From positions 2,294,001-2,358,000 of the forward strand of contig NZ_CP029210.1 of assembly GCF_003100395.1 (NCBI RefSeq): a stretch of DNA of 64,000 bases, given 5' to 3'. A program made the position numbers and the translations under genes. The stretch's first letter is position 1, and the number at the start of each line of letters is the position of its first letter. Under the pieces are notes generated by a model. The model ran no database searches. It saw only the letters and a list, made by a program, of their open reading frames with translations, and was not told the origin of the DNA. This DNA comes from Aquabacterium olei. Lineage in GTDB: Bacteria > Pseudomonadota > Gammaproteobacteria > Burkholderiales > Burkholderiaceae_C. Below are positions 1 to 8,336 of this stretch, one piece after another.

Positions 1-277
1 TCTGGCCACCCTGCGTGCGTTGCGACGAAGGCCCCTGGATCACCGTGATCGGCGCCCCATCCAGCGTCTTGCAGCCGCGAGACTGGGCTTCCTTGGGGCT
101 CAAGGCGTCGGTGTAGAGGTTGCCCGGACACCGGTAGACCGGCTTGTCCTGAGCCTGCGCTTCGCCCGCGACCAGCAGCAAGGGGGCGGCCAGCAGCCAC
201 AACGTTGCTGCGTGGCGCAGCGCTGGCCGCCTCGGCGGAACCTGGACTGAAAACGGCAGAACAGTCATGGAAGGCAT
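1..277 (-). CDS. DUF4124-like secreted small protein, 3' part outside window
   Basis: The gene reads leftwards from an ATG at 277 (a second in-frame ATG lies at 268) and runs off the window edge, so only about 92 residues are visible. A basic N-terminus is followed by a hydrophobic stretch rich in Leu/Ala/Val and an AQA-type cleavage region, which indicates a secretion signal. The mature part begins with KPVYRCPGNLYTDALSP and contains two cysteines, a pattern typical of DUF4124-type proteins that sit between glnA and ntrB/ntrC in Burkholderiales. Function is unknown. It lies downstream of glnA in the same direction but is separated from it by a terminator-like hairpin at 402-430. The family call comes from recognition of the pattern, not from a search. 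Confidence 0.7.
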   Translation of the reverse strand, partial: MPSMTVLPFSVQVPPRRPALRHAATLWLLAAPLLLVAGEAQAQDKPVYRCPGNLYTDALSPKEAQSRGCKTLDGAPITVIQGPSSQRTQGGQ

Positions 278-401
278 CGTGTCTCGCGATCGATCTGGCC
301 CGCCTGGATGCAGGCAGCCTCGGCAGGCAGTATGCCCTCAGGCGCACAAAACACCACGACAGAAACACCACAGTGCGGCACAGCAGACAGCACGGGCAAT
401 G

Positions 402-430
402 AAAAAAGGGCGACTTGCGTCGCCCTTTTC
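402..430 (-). terminator. Rho-independent terminator of glnA
   Basis: Perfect 7-bp GC-rich stem (GGGCGAC 408-414 with GTCGCCC 419-425), extended by four A-T pairs, over a TTGC loop. Read on the minus strand it ends in a run of six T. It lies 41 bases past the glnA stop codon. Confidence 0.85.
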
Positions 431-470
431 GTGAGGCCCCGAGGGGCCTGCCCAGCATTCCCGGCGGGAA

Positions 471-1889
471 TCAGAGGGCGTAGTACATGTCGTACTCGAC
501 CGGGTGCGTGGCCATGCGGAAACGCGTGACTTCCTGCATCTTCAGGTCGATGTAGGCATCGATGTACGCGTCGGTGAACACACCACCCTTGGTCAGGAAT
601 GCGCGGTCCTTGTCGAGGTACTCGAGGGCCTGGTCCAGGCTGTGGCACACGGTCGGCACCAGTGCGTCCTCTTCGGGCGGCAGGTGGTACAGGTCCTTCG
701 TGGCGGCTTCGCCCGGATGGATCTTGTTCTCGACGCCGTCCAGACCGGCCATCATCAGCGCGGCGAAAGCCAGGTACGGGTTGGCCGAGGGATCCGGGAA
801 GCGCGCTTCGATGCGGCGGCCCTTCGGGTTCGACACGTACGGGATGCGGATCGAGGCCGAGCGGTTCTTGGCCGAGTAGGCCAGCTTCACCGGGGCTTCG
901 AAGCCAGGCACCAGACGCTTGTACGAGTTCGTACCCGGGTTGGTGATGGCGTTCAGGGCACGGGCGTGCTTGATGATGCCGCCGATGTAGTACAGGGCGA
1001 ACTCGCTCAGGCCGGCGTAGCCGTCGCCTGCGAACAGGTTCTTGCCGTCCTTCCAGATCGACTGGTGCACGTGCATGCCGGAACCGTTGTCGCCAACGAT
1101 GGGCTTGGGCATGAAGGTGGCGGTCTTGCCGTAGGCGTGGGCCACGTTCACGATCACGTACTTCTGCAGCTGCAGCCAGTCGGCGCGCTCGGTCAGCGTG
1201 CTGAAGCGCGTGCCGATTTCCATCTGGCCGGCGTTGGCCACTTCGTGGTGGTGCACTTCAACGGGAATGCCGAGGCTTTCCAGGATCAGGCACATTTCCG
1301 AACGCATGTCCTGGCCGCTGTCGACCGGGGGCACGGGGAAGTAGCCGCCCTTGACGGTGGGACGGTAGCCGGTGTTGCCGTGCTCGTACTTGGTGCCGGT
1401 GTTCCAGGCGCCCTCTTCCGATTCGATCTTGAAGAACGAGCCGGACATTTCGTTGGCCCAACGGACCGAGTCGAACACGAAGAATTCGGGTTCCGGACCA
1501 AAGTAGGCGGTGTCGCCCAGGCCCGAGGCCTTCAGGTAGGCTTCAGCGCGCTTGGCCAGCGAGCGGGGATCGCGCTCGTATGGCTTGCCGTCGTGCGGGT
1601 CGATGACGTCGCAGGTCAGGATCAGGGTCGGCTCTTCGAAGAACGGGTCGATGTTGGCCGTGTTCGGATCCGGCATCAGCAGCATGTCCGAAGCTTCGAT
1701 GCCCTTCCAGCCGGCGATGGACGAACCGTCAAAGGCATGGCCCGACGTGAACTTGTCTTCGTCAAAGTGGGAAACAGGCACGGTCGTGTGCTGTTCCTTG
1801 CCACGGGTGTCAGTGAAGCGGAAGTCAACGAACTTGACTTCGTTGTCCTTCACCAGCTTCATCACGTCGGCGACGGTCTTGTTGGCCAT
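471..1889 (-). CDS. glnA: Glutamine synthetase, type I
   Basis: Cytoplasmic dodecameric enzyme that makes glutamine from glutamate, ammonia and ATP, the main ammonium-assimilation step. The 472-residue product has the usual GSI-beta length, starting [13 protein letters not shown]. Visible signatures include the N-terminal beta-grasp region with [11 protein letters not shown], the catalytic stretch with [10 protein letters not shown], and the C-terminal [13 protein letters not shown]. The adenylylation loop is present as [10 protein letters not shown], placing the modified tyrosine at about residue 401, so GlnE-type adenylylation control is expected. The ATG at 1889 has a good ribosome site (AGGAG) 7 bases upstream. 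A candidate sigma-54 promoter and two NtrC-like sites precede it, and a terminator follows. Confidence 0.98.
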   Translation of the reverse strand: MANKTVADVMKLVKDNEVKFVDFRFTDTRGKEQHTTVPVSHFDEDKFTSGHAFDGSSIAGWKGIEASDMLLMPDPNTANIDPFFEEPTLILTCDVIDPHDGKPYERDPRSLAKRAEAYLKASGLGDTAYFGPEPEFFVFDSVRWANEMSGSFFKIESEEGAWNTGTKYEHGNTGYRPTVKGGYFPVPPVDSGQDMRSEMCLILESLGIPVEVHHHEVANAGQMEIGTRFSTLTERADWLQLQKYVIVNVAHAYGKTATFMPKPIVGDNGSGMHVHQSIWKDGKNLFAGDGYAGLSEFALYYIGGIIKHARALNAITNPGTNSYKRLVPGFEAPVKLAYSAKNRSASIRIPYVSNPKGRRIEARFPDPSANPYLAFAALMMAGLDGVENKIHPGEAATKDLYHLPPEEDALVPTVCHSLDQALEYLDKDRAFLTKGGVFTDAYIDAYIDLKMQEVTRFRMATHPVEYDMYYAL

Positions 1890-1938
1890 CAGGTGCTCCT
1901 AGCAAGAGGCTTGGTTTGATTGCAAGAAGAGGTTGACT

Positions 1939-1960
1939 CTGTTTCATCGTTCAGAAACAG
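1939..1960 (-). other. 5'-end stem-loop of the glnA leader
   Basis: Perfect 7-bp inverted repeat, CTGTTTC (1939-1945) with GAAACAG (1954-1960) and an 8-base loop. It lies within a few bases of the transcription start predicted from the sigma-54 element at 1975-1989, so it would form at the very 5' end of the mRNA. A protective 5' hairpin is an inference; no known RNA family was recognised. Confidence 0.4.
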
Positions 1961-1974
1961 CGCGCAGTGTAATA

Positions 1975-1989
1975 GCAGAAAGCATGCCT
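1975..1989 (-). promoter_or_regulatory. Candidate sigma-54 promoter of glnA
   Basis: On the minus strand the sequence is AGGCATGCTTTCTGC. It keeps the invariant GG, ten bases, then GC, and matches the -24/-12 consensus TGGCACG-N4-TTGC at GGCA, G and TGC. The predicted start is near 1964, about 75 bases upstream of the glnA ATG. NtrC-like boxes lie upstream at 2153-2169 and 2214-2230. Confidence 0.7.
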
Positions 1990-2152
1990 CGTTCTGGCGC
2001 GAGAGCCGGGAAACCATCGCCGCCTTGTCTTGCCGCAAGGCAAAACCGCGCACAAAAAGCGATCTCGCCGCACAGAAGCAGCGCTGGGATGCCTGCACCT
2101 TTCACCATCCGGCAGCTGCTCGGTCCAGCAAGCGGTCTCAGCATGACCGGAT

Positions 2153-2169
2153 CGCACCATTTCAGTGCA
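2153..2169. promoter_or_regulatory. NtrC-like binding site 1 upstream of glnA
   Basis: CGCACCATTTCAGTGCA has the GCAC-N7-GTGC symmetry of NtrC enhancer boxes and closely resembles the known enterobacterial glnA sites. Its centre is about 197 bp upstream of the predicted sigma-54 start, somewhat farther than in enterobacteria but compatible with enhancer action by DNA looping. Confidence 0.6.
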
Positions 2170-2186
2170 TTTCCGCGACGCACAAC

Positions 2187-2981
2187 TCATCGCACCGAAG
2201 TGGGGCCCAATGATGCACCATGTTGGTTCAACCCGTCCAGCAGGCTTGCGAAGGCCTCGTCGACGACATCGATCGGACCCTTGACGCCCAGCTCGATGTG
2301 GCGCCCGTGAACCGGGTGGTCGACGCTCGGCAGGCTGAACACCTTCACGGGGGCGAACCGGGACTCGATCTGCTCCATCAGTGGCGTGAGCGCAGCTTCC
2401 ATGGCGCCATACACGATGACAGCCCGTTCGCAGACGCGTGTCTGGTTGTGCAGCGCAGCATGGCGCTCGTCCAGCACCCAGGCCATCATCGGCCAGGCCA
2501 TGACAGGAAAGCCGGGCAGGAAGTGAATGCGCGCCATCAGCGAGAAGCCCGGGATGCGGTTGTACGGATTCGGGATGATCGTGGCGCCTCCCGGAAAGAA
2601 ACCCATCTGCAGGCGACGCTGGGTGTCCGGTGCGTCCGGATCGAAGGTGCGCCCCTCCTGCTCGGCCACTTCACGTGAGCGGGCCAGGATCAGTTCGCGC
2701 GCCTCGGGGTGCAGGCACAGCGCCCGCCCCACTGCCCGGGCTGCGCAGCCTCGCGTGTGGTCGTCCGGCGTGGCACCGATGCCGCCGAACGAGAACACGA
2801 CGTCGCCACAGTCCAGGGCGTGGCGGATGTCGGCGGTGATGCGATCGGGGTCATCGCCCACGTAGCGCACCCACTGCAAGGCCATCCCGCGCTCGTTGAG
2901 CAGCTCGATCGCCTTGACGAGGTGCTTGTCCTGGCGACGGCCGCTGAGGATCTCGTCGCCGATGATGATGAGTCCGACCAT
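2187..2981 (-). CDS. Molybdopterin-binding (MoCF/CinA N-terminal) domain protein
   Basis: A 264-residue protein beginning MVGLIIIGDEILSGRRQD. The GDEILSG motif and the GGIGATPDDHTR loop are the hallmarks of the MogA/MoeA/CinA molybdopterin-binding fold. The protein lacks the C-terminal nicotinamide-nucleotide amidase domain of full CinA, so it belongs to the stand-alone group often labelled competence/damage-inducible protein A homologue. The substrate is unknown. The frame stays open upstream to 3218, but homology to the family begins at the ATG at 2981. No strong ribosome site is visible. The end of the gene carries an NtrC-like box serving glnA. Confidence 0.85.
   Translation of the reverse strand: MVGLIIIGDEILSGRRQDKHLVKAIELLNERGMALQWVRYVGDDPDRITADIRHALDCGDVVFSFGGIGATPDDHTRGCAARAVGRALCLHPEARELILARSREVAEQEGRTFDPDAPDTQRRLQMGFFPGGATIIPNPYNRIPGFSLMARIHFLPGFPVMAWPMMAWVLDERHAALHNQTRVCERAVIVYGAMEAALTPLMEQIESRFAPVKVFSLPSVDHPVHGRHIELGVKGPIDVVDEAFASLLDGLNQHGASLGPTSVR
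2214..2230. promoter_or_regulatory. NtrC-like binding site 2, inside the neighbouring gene end
   Basis: TGCACCATGTTGGTTCA matches the NtrC box except for one base in the second half (GTTC instead of GTGC). Its centre is 61 bp, close to six helical turns, from site 1. It lies inside the last codons of the CinA-like gene, so coding and regulatory use would overlap. Medium-low certainty on its own; the pairing with site 1 raises it. Confidence 0.45.
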
Positions 2982-3052
2982 GGGGCGTGCCGTGTGGTGA
3001 TGAAGACGGCTTGCAGCATACCGAAAGGCGCTCGGGCCTGCCGCCCCGCCGG

Positions 3053-4060
3053 TCAGACCTGGGCCGATCGGCGCGAGAGCAGCCGCTTCAGGCCCAGCCA
3101 CTGTTGCGACCAGAAGCCCTTGCCGTAGTCCCGCCCGCCGTACTCGGGCAGTTGGTCGCGGATGCCGGTGGCTTCGAATCGGCCATCGAAGCGCGCTGTG
3201 CCGAACACGATGTCCCACACCGGGAAGAGGACCGCGAAGTTACAGCCCCCCAGGCTGCCGGGGCCGGCTTCACCCTCGTGCCCCACGCCGATGGCATGGT
3301 GCTGACGGTGGAAGCGTGGGCTCACCAGCAGACGCTCGCCCAGCCAGCCGAACTGCAGGCGCACGTTGGCGTGCGACAGGCTTTCGATCAGCTGCGTGCA
3401 GGCCACCACGGCCACGAACTGGCCCGGCGGCACGCCCACGGCGCGGGCAACAAGGGCGATCAGGACATCGCGCAGCAGGTCGTCGAGCAGGTGGTTGCGG
3501 TTGTCGCTCCACATCGTCATGCGGCGCTGACTGTGGTGCACAGCATGCAGGGCCCACCACCGTTCAACGCGGTGTTGGCCCCGGTGGATCCAGTAGTCCA
3601 GCAGGTCGAACACCAGGAGGTAGGCCACGAAGGCGGCCCAGGCGGTGTCCGTCACGCCAGGCCACCACGAGGCCATCAGTGCATCGAGCTGCACACCGGT
3701 CAGGCCGTGGACCGCGGCAAAGCCGAACAGTCCGTCCAGCCCGGGCATCACGAAAAAGAAGAGCGCGAGGCGGAACAGCCCCAGACGGTGGATGAGCGTG
3801 TAGACCACGTCGACACGGGCCTGCGCACCGGCTGGGCCACGCTCCACGGGGCGCCAGCGTTGCAGCGGCCCCAGCACGAGCAGCATCACCAGCAGCTGCG
3901 CCACGCCGACCAGCATCCACCCCGTGGCGTCGTAAGCATCTTCCAGCACATTCCCCAGCCCCAGCGCAAAGGCAAGTGGCTGGACCATGCCTTCGAACAG
4001 CTGCTGCTGGAGCAGGCCGAAGGCTTCGCCAAGCGGGCGAATCAGGACGTCGTCAAGCAT
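3053..4060 (-). CDS. Sterol desaturase / fatty acid hydroxylase family membrane protein
   Basis: Integral-membrane di-iron enzyme family that hydroxylates or desaturates lipid substrates; the actual substrate is unknown. Starting at the ATG at 4060 (a GTG at 4069 is the alternative) the product has 335 residues. Several hydrophobic segments are present in the first 160 residues. The three histidine clusters that bind the metal pair are visible: HRGQH (about 159-163), HAVHH (172-176) and HRQHH (251-255), plus SHANV near 229. It follows the deacetylase and beta-propeller genes at short distance in the same direction, so the three probably form one transcript and may act on a shared envelope lipid or glycan; that link is inference. 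Confidence 0.88.
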   Translation of the reverse strand: MLDDVLIRPLGEAFGLLQQQLFEGMVQPLAFALGLGNVLEDAYDATGWMLVGVAQLLVMLLVLGPLQRWRPVERGPAGAQARVDVVYTLIHRLGLFRLALFFFVMPGLDGLFGFAAVHGLTGVQLDALMASWWPGVTDTAWAAFVAYLLVFDLLDYWIHRGQHRVERWWALHAVHHSQRRMTMWSDNRNHLLDDLLRDVLIALVARAVGVPPGQFVAVVACTQLIESLSHANVRLQFGWLGERLLVSPRFHRQHHAIGVGHEGEAGPGSLGGCNFAVLFPVWDIVFGTARFDGRFEATGIRDQLPEYGGRDYGKGFWSQQWLGLKRLLSRRSAQV

Positions 4061-4097
4061 GAGGGGCACAGAAGATCAGGAACGATGACACAACGGC

Positions 4098-4964
4098 TCA
4101 CTTCGGGGCGTCGCCGACACGGCCGTACACCGGATGCGCCCGCAGCGTGACAAAACACATCCCCCGCGCCTGCAGCCCGGTGATGAGCGGCTCGAGCACG
4201 GCAGGCGCCCACGGGTCCTGACGCGACCAGATGCCGAGGTGCATCATCAGGATGTCACCCGACCGGATGCGGGCCAGGGCCTGGCGCAGCAGGGCGTCAT
4301 TGGGGTAACGGTCGCTGGGCAGCTCGTCCCCCAGAAAACCTGCGTCGGACCAGCCCACGTGCTGCCATCCGCACGCCGCCGCCGCGCGCAGCAAGGCGGG
4401 CGACGTCTTGCCACCGGGAGCCCGGAACAGGGCGCGCATCGATCGGCCGGTCTGGGCGGCAAAGCGCTGCGCTGGCGCGGTCAGTTCGGCGCAGTAGGCA
4501 GTGGCGTCAACCCGCTGGCGCTCACCCCGGCGTGCGCCCGCCGTCGCCTGCATGGTGAAGGCGCCATCCGGCCGGTCAGCCCGCCAGACGAGGTGGTTCC
4601 AGGTGTGCGAGCCAAAATCATGGCCCTGTGCCGCCAGCCGCTTCCAGAACGACGCCCAGTGCGGGTCGAGCGTCTCGCCGGCCGGCCGGTCTCCCACCGT
4701 CTGGGTGGCCTCGTTGGCCAGGAAGAACGTCGCCTTGACGCCGTGGCGGTCCAGCGTGTCGGCAATCAGCTCGGCCACGCCCATGTGCCCGGTGTCGATG
4801 GTCAGATAGACCGGTTTGCTGCAGGGGGCCCGCTCGGGGCCGGCGGCAGCCACCGGGGCGTGGCAGGCCAGGGCCGCAGCGGAGAAAAGCACGGCGTGCC
4901 CAGCCCGCATCCGGACACCCGGGCCCGCAGCGGGGCGCTGCGTCCGTTCACTGGCGCGGCGCAT
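4098..4964 (-). CDS. Secreted polysaccharide deacetylase (NodB homology)
   Basis: Probable periplasmic carbohydrate esterase family 4 enzyme that removes N- or O-acetyl groups from a polysaccharide. The 288-residue product starts with a basic N-terminus and a hydrophobic signal region ending near residue 41. NodB motifs: motif 1 is TIDTGH (residues 55-60) where most members have TFDDG, so the second aspartate that helps bind metal is a threonine; motif 2 is SHTWNH (119-124); motif 3 is RAPGGK (181-186). The motif 1 substitution keeps the catalytic-base aspartate but alters metal binding. The start overlaps the end of the upstream beta-propeller gene by 17 bases, a sign of translational coupling. 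Confidence 0.85.
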   Translation of the reverse strand: MRRASERTQRPAAGPGVRMRAGHAVLFSAAALACHAPVAAAGPERAPCSKPVYLTIDTGHMGVAELIADTLDRHGVKATFFLANEATQTVGDRPAGETLDPHWASFWKRLAAQGHDFGSHTWNHLVWRADRPDGAFTMQATAGARRGERQRVDATAYCAELTAPAQRFAAQTGRSMRALFRAPGGKTSPALLRAAAACGWQHVGWSDAGFLGDELPSDRYPNDALLRQALARIRSGDILMMHLGIWSRQDPWAPAVLEPLITGLQARGMCFVTLRAHPVYGRVGDAPK

Positions 4965-6000
4965 GGTCCAGGGTCCATACCCCGTGCGGCGAGCGACCCA
5001 CGGGCACCTGCCGCACGACCTTCTTCTCGACCGTGTCGATGAAGGTCACCTTGCGCGCCCAGCGTGAGGTGACCAGGATGGTGCGGCCATCAGCCAGCAC
5101 GTCCATGCAGTCAGGCCCGCCCGGTGCGGGGTAGTCGGCCGCCACACTCATGGTCTGCATGTCGATCTTGCTGATGGTGTTGGCCACCCGGTTGCTGACC
5201 AGCACATGGCGGCCATCGCCCCAGGCACGGAAGGCGTGCGCCCCCGCGCCGGTGCGGATGCGCTTGCGCAGAACCGGCCGCGGGCCGGCCACGTCATAGA
5301 CCTCGACAAAGCTGTCGCCAGTCAGTCCGATCATGAGCAGGCGGTCACCTGGCGCGATGTACACGTCCGCCGGCATCTTGCCGACCGCAATCTTCCAGCG
5401 AGGCGCCTGGGTCGCCAGGTCGATCGCGATCAGTTCATCGCTGTCCTGCATGGTCACGTAGGCCACGGTGCTGCGGCTGTCGATGGCGATGTGGCTCGGC
5501 GTCCTGGCCGTCGGGATGCGTTTGGCCAGCGTCAGCGCCAGCCCGCCCCCAGGCTTGAAGACCGCCCGATAGATGTCGACATGGTCGAGCCGGTTGGCAG
5601 CCGTCACGAACCACTTCATGTCGGGCGAGAAGCGGATCTGATAAGGATCGGCAATGCCTTCGAGCACGCGCTGCACCGCGGCCGTCCGCGGGTCGATCAG
5701 CGTGAGCGAGTTCGACAGCGCGTTCGCCACCAGCAACGACTTCTCGTCGGGCGACAGATAGAGGTGATGCGGCTCCTTGCCCGTCGGGATGCGCTGAACC
5801 TCGGTGAACGTCACGGGGTCGATGACGCTGATGGTGGCATCGAGCGAATTCAGGGCAAAGATCGGGGCAGGCTGCCGCGGCTTGGCCGGTGTGGGGCCCG
5901 CCGCAGGCGCCGCGCTCGCCATGCCCAGGGTCGAGGCAGCCAGCGCAATCGAACAGAACAGCACGGCCCTGCGGCCGGCTGCACGAAAGAAGGGAGTCAT
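4948..6000 (-). CDS. Periplasmic YncE-type beta-propeller protein
   Basis: A 350-residue protein from an ATG at 6000 (a TTG at 6003 is also possible). A signal peptide is evident: basic start, hydrophobic core, cleavage near AAPAAG. The rest is a series of about forty-residue repeats of YVTN/YncE type, with phrases such as ATISVIDPVTFTEVQRIPTG, HIAIDSRSTVAYVTMQDS and GRTILVTSRWARKVTFID, consistent with a seven-bladed propeller. No enzymatic motif was seen; a binding or scaffold role is likely. It is the first gene of the propeller-deacetylase-desaturase group. Confidence 0.85.
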   Translation of the reverse strand: MTPFFRAAGRRAVLFCSIALAASTLGMASAAPAAGPTPAKPRQPAPIFALNSLDATISVIDPVTFTEVQRIPTGKEPHHLYLSPDEKSLLVANALSNSLTLIDPRTAAVQRVLEGIADPYQIRFSPDMKWFVTAANRLDHVDIYRAVFKPGGGLALTLAKRIPTARTPSHIAIDSRSTVAYVTMQDSDELIAIDLATQAPRWKIAVGKMPADVYIAPGDRLLMIGLTGDSFVEVYDVAGPRPVLRKRIRTGAGAHAFRAWGDGRHVLVSNRVANTISKIDMQTMSVAADYPAPGGPDCMDVLADGRTILVTSRWARKVTFIDTVEKKVVRQVPVGRSPHGVWTLDHAPRQ

Positions 6001-6089
6001 CAAAGTCGTCGCTGCGATAGGGCCGCGCAGTGTAAGCGGCCGCCCGGGGCGGCCACCTGCCCCAGCTCAAGGCCGGGGTTTGCAGGGGA

Positions 6090-6902
6090 TCATTCGTCGT
6101 CGCCGCCCAGCACCGAGCCCAGCAGGCCGCCGGCGCCGAAGCCGCCCAGCATCGAGCCTTCCTCGCGCGCACCGCCTCGCTGAGGCGCTGCGGCAAAGAT
6201 GCGCGAGGCCAGACGCGACAGCGGCAGGCTCTGCAGCCAGACATGGCCGGGTCCCGTCATGCGGGCCAGGAACAGCCCTTCTCCGCCAAACAGTGCCGTC
6301 TTGATCTTGCCCACGTACTGGATGTCGAAGTCCACGCCCGGCGTGTAGGCCACGACGCACCCCGTGTCGACCATCAGCGACTCACCCGCCTTCAGTTCAC
6401 GGCGCACCACGGTACCGCCCGCGTGCACGAAGGCCATGCCGTCGCCCTCGAGCTTCTGCATGATGAAGCCCTCGCCGCCGAAGAAACCGGTGCCCAGGCG
6501 CTGCTGCACGGCAATCCCGAGGGACACGCCGCGCGCAGCGCACAGAAAGGCATCCTTCTGGCAGATCAAGGTGCCGCCCAACTGGCGGAGGTCCATCGGC
6601 AGGATCTTGCCCGGATAAGGCGCGGCAAAGGCGACGCGGCGCTTGCCCGTACCCTGGTTGGTGTAGACGGTGGTGAACAGGCTCTCGCCCGTAATCAGGC
6701 GCTTGCCCGCCCCCAGCAGCTTGCCGAAGAAGCCGCCGCTCTGCTGTGCGCCATCACCGAACACCGTGTCCATCTCGATGCCCGCGTCCATGAACATCAT
6801 GCTGCCGGCTTCACCGATGGCCGCCTCGCCAGGGTCGAGTTCCACCTCGACGAACTGCATTTCAGCGCCTTTGATCTCGTAGTCCACCACGTCCATGGCC
6901 AT
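6090..6902 (-). CDS. AIM24/TIGR00266 family protein
   Basis: A 270-residue protein beginning [33 protein letters not shown], which is the characteristic N-terminus of the TIGR00266 family related to mitochondrial AIM24. Glycine-rich stretches ([20 protein letters not shown] and [17 protein letters not shown]) and a glycine-rich tail ending in GSVLGGDDE fit the family. Its biochemical role is not known. A strong ribosome site (AAGGAG) precedes the ATG. It has its own upstream region facing the divergent GGDEF gene. Confidence 0.88.
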   Translation of the reverse strand: MAMDVVDYEIKGAEMQFVEVELDPGEAAIGEAGSMMFMDAGIEMDTVFGDGAQQSGGFFGKLLGAGKRLITGESLFTTVYTNQGTGKRRVAFAAPYPGKILPMDLRQLGGTLICQKDAFLCAARGVSLGIAVQQRLGTGFFGGEGFIMQKLEGDGMAFVHAGGTVVRRELKAGESLMVDTGCVVAYTPGVDFDIQYVGKIKTALFGGEGLFLARMTGPGHVWLQSLPLSRLASRIFAAAPQRGGAREEGSMLGGFGAGGLLGSVLGGDDE

Positions 6903-7139
6903 GCTTGGTGCTCCTTAAATCACTGTGAAGTCAATCGGTGTTCGCGCGAGGGCCCGGGTCAGCGTGGCCGGGGCCGTGCGTCGTGCGCCGGCCCCTGGAA
7001 ACTGCGGGCCGTGCCGCCCACCGGCCCTTGCACAATGCACGATGGGCCTCGGGCCGCCGCGAACAGACGCCGATTGTGGCCGAGATCGCCTTGCCCTTCG
7101 TGACGCCAGGGCCCGTACACCGCCAACTTGCCACACCCC

Positions 7140-8336
7140 ATGGATTCGTCCCTGTTCGAGCTGCATCTGCCCACGCTGACTGTGGTGGTCTGCCTCGTGC
7201 TCATCACGGCCGCCGCGCTGATGACCCTGGTCGGGCTGACGCAACGCGTCTACCGCGGCTTCTGGTGGTGGACCACCGCCCAGTGGCTGACCACGCTGAG
7301 CCCCGTCTGCCTGCTACTGCGCGATCTCAGCCCATGGATGCTGCCGCTGTCGGCGCTGCTGTCACTGCAATGGCCGTTGATGATGCTGGCCGGACTGCGG
7401 CGCTTTCATGCCCGCACCCGCTTTCCGATGCCGGGCTGGGCCGACCCGGTCCTGCCGCTGCTCGGCACCGCCGCCTATGCCGCCGTGTGGGCGCGTGACG
7501 CCAGCGACATGGCTGCCCGCGTGGCGGTCTTCAGCCTGTTCAACGTCGCGGGCTATCTGTACGCCATGTGGCACGTGCAGGCCATCCCGGGGTGGCGACT
7601 CAGCCCCTATCTGAAGGCGGTGCGCCTGTTCCTCATCGGCGGGGCCGTGCTCCAGGCGCCGCGCCTCGTCACCGCCATGCAGAACTGGGGCATTCCCCTG
7701 AGCGATCCGCAGCACATCCAGCAACCGGCCGTGCTGCTGGGTCTGGTCGTCGCCGTCATGGTGTCGGTGTACATGTGCCTGCTGCTGACCTACGAGCGCA
7801 CCGAGCAGGAGCTGCGGGAGTCCCACCGGCAGCTGCGCGAACTGGCCGACATCGACATGCTCACCCAGGTGCCCACCCGACGGCATTTCAATGAGATCGC
7901 CGGGGCAGCACTGCGCCTGTCGCGCCCCGAAAGCGCCGTCGTCCTGCGCATCGACATCGACCATCTGCGCCAGCTCAATGACCTGCACGGCCATGCGGCG
8001 GGCGACGAAGCACTGAAGCTGGTGGCCACGCATGCCCGCGCCCTGCTCGGCGAACGCGATGTCATCGGGCGCATCGGAGGCGACCAGTTCGTGGCCCTGC
8101 TGCCGGACATGGCGCTGCAGGATGCACTGCACCTGGCGCGGCGCCTGGTGCGCACCGTGGCCCAGGCCCGTGAAGCCCGCGGCCTGCCCGGCCTGAGCCT
8201 CAGCTTCGGCATGGTGAGTGTGCGCGAAGGTGAAACGCTCGCGGCGGCCCTCACCCGGGCCGAACAGGCGCTGAAAGCAAGCCAGCACGACGAGGGGCGA
8301 CAATCCCGCCCATGCAGAGATTCGATGTCGTTGTGA
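7140..8336 (+). CDS. Membrane GGDEF-domain protein with GGDQF active-site variant
   Basis: A 398-residue protein from the ATG at 7140 (a TTG at 7128 is in frame). The first 220 residues contain about six hydrophobic segments with no recognised sensor family. A short linker is followed by a GGDEF domain with DIDHLRQLNDLHGHAAGDEAL. The signature at about residues 313-317 is GGDQF: the glutamate at position four of the motif is glutamine. Many active cyclases tolerate only GGDEF or GGEEF, so activity is uncertain and a c-di-GMP or GTP receptor role is possible. The RxxD inhibitory site five residues upstream is absent. Its end overlaps the next gene by 25 bases. Confidence 0.87.
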   Translation: MDSSLFELHLPTLTVVVCLVLITAAALMTLVGLTQRVYRGFWWWTTAQWLTTLSPVCLLLRDLSPWMLPLSALLSLQWPLMMLAGLRRFHARTRFPMPGWADPVLPLLGTAAYAAVWARDASDMAARVAVFSLFNVAGYLYAMWHVQAIPGWRLSPYLKAVRLFLIGGAVLQAPRLVTAMQNWGIPLSDPQHIQQPAVLLGLVVAVMVSVYMCLLLTYERTEQELRESHRQLRELADIDMLTQVPTRRHFNEIAGAALRLSRPESAVVLRIDIDHLRQLNDLHGHAAGDEALKLVATHARALLGERDVIGRIGGDQFVALLPDMALQDALHLARRLVRTVAQAREARGLPGLSLSFGMVSVREGETLAAALTRAEQALKASQHDEGRQSRPCRDSMSL

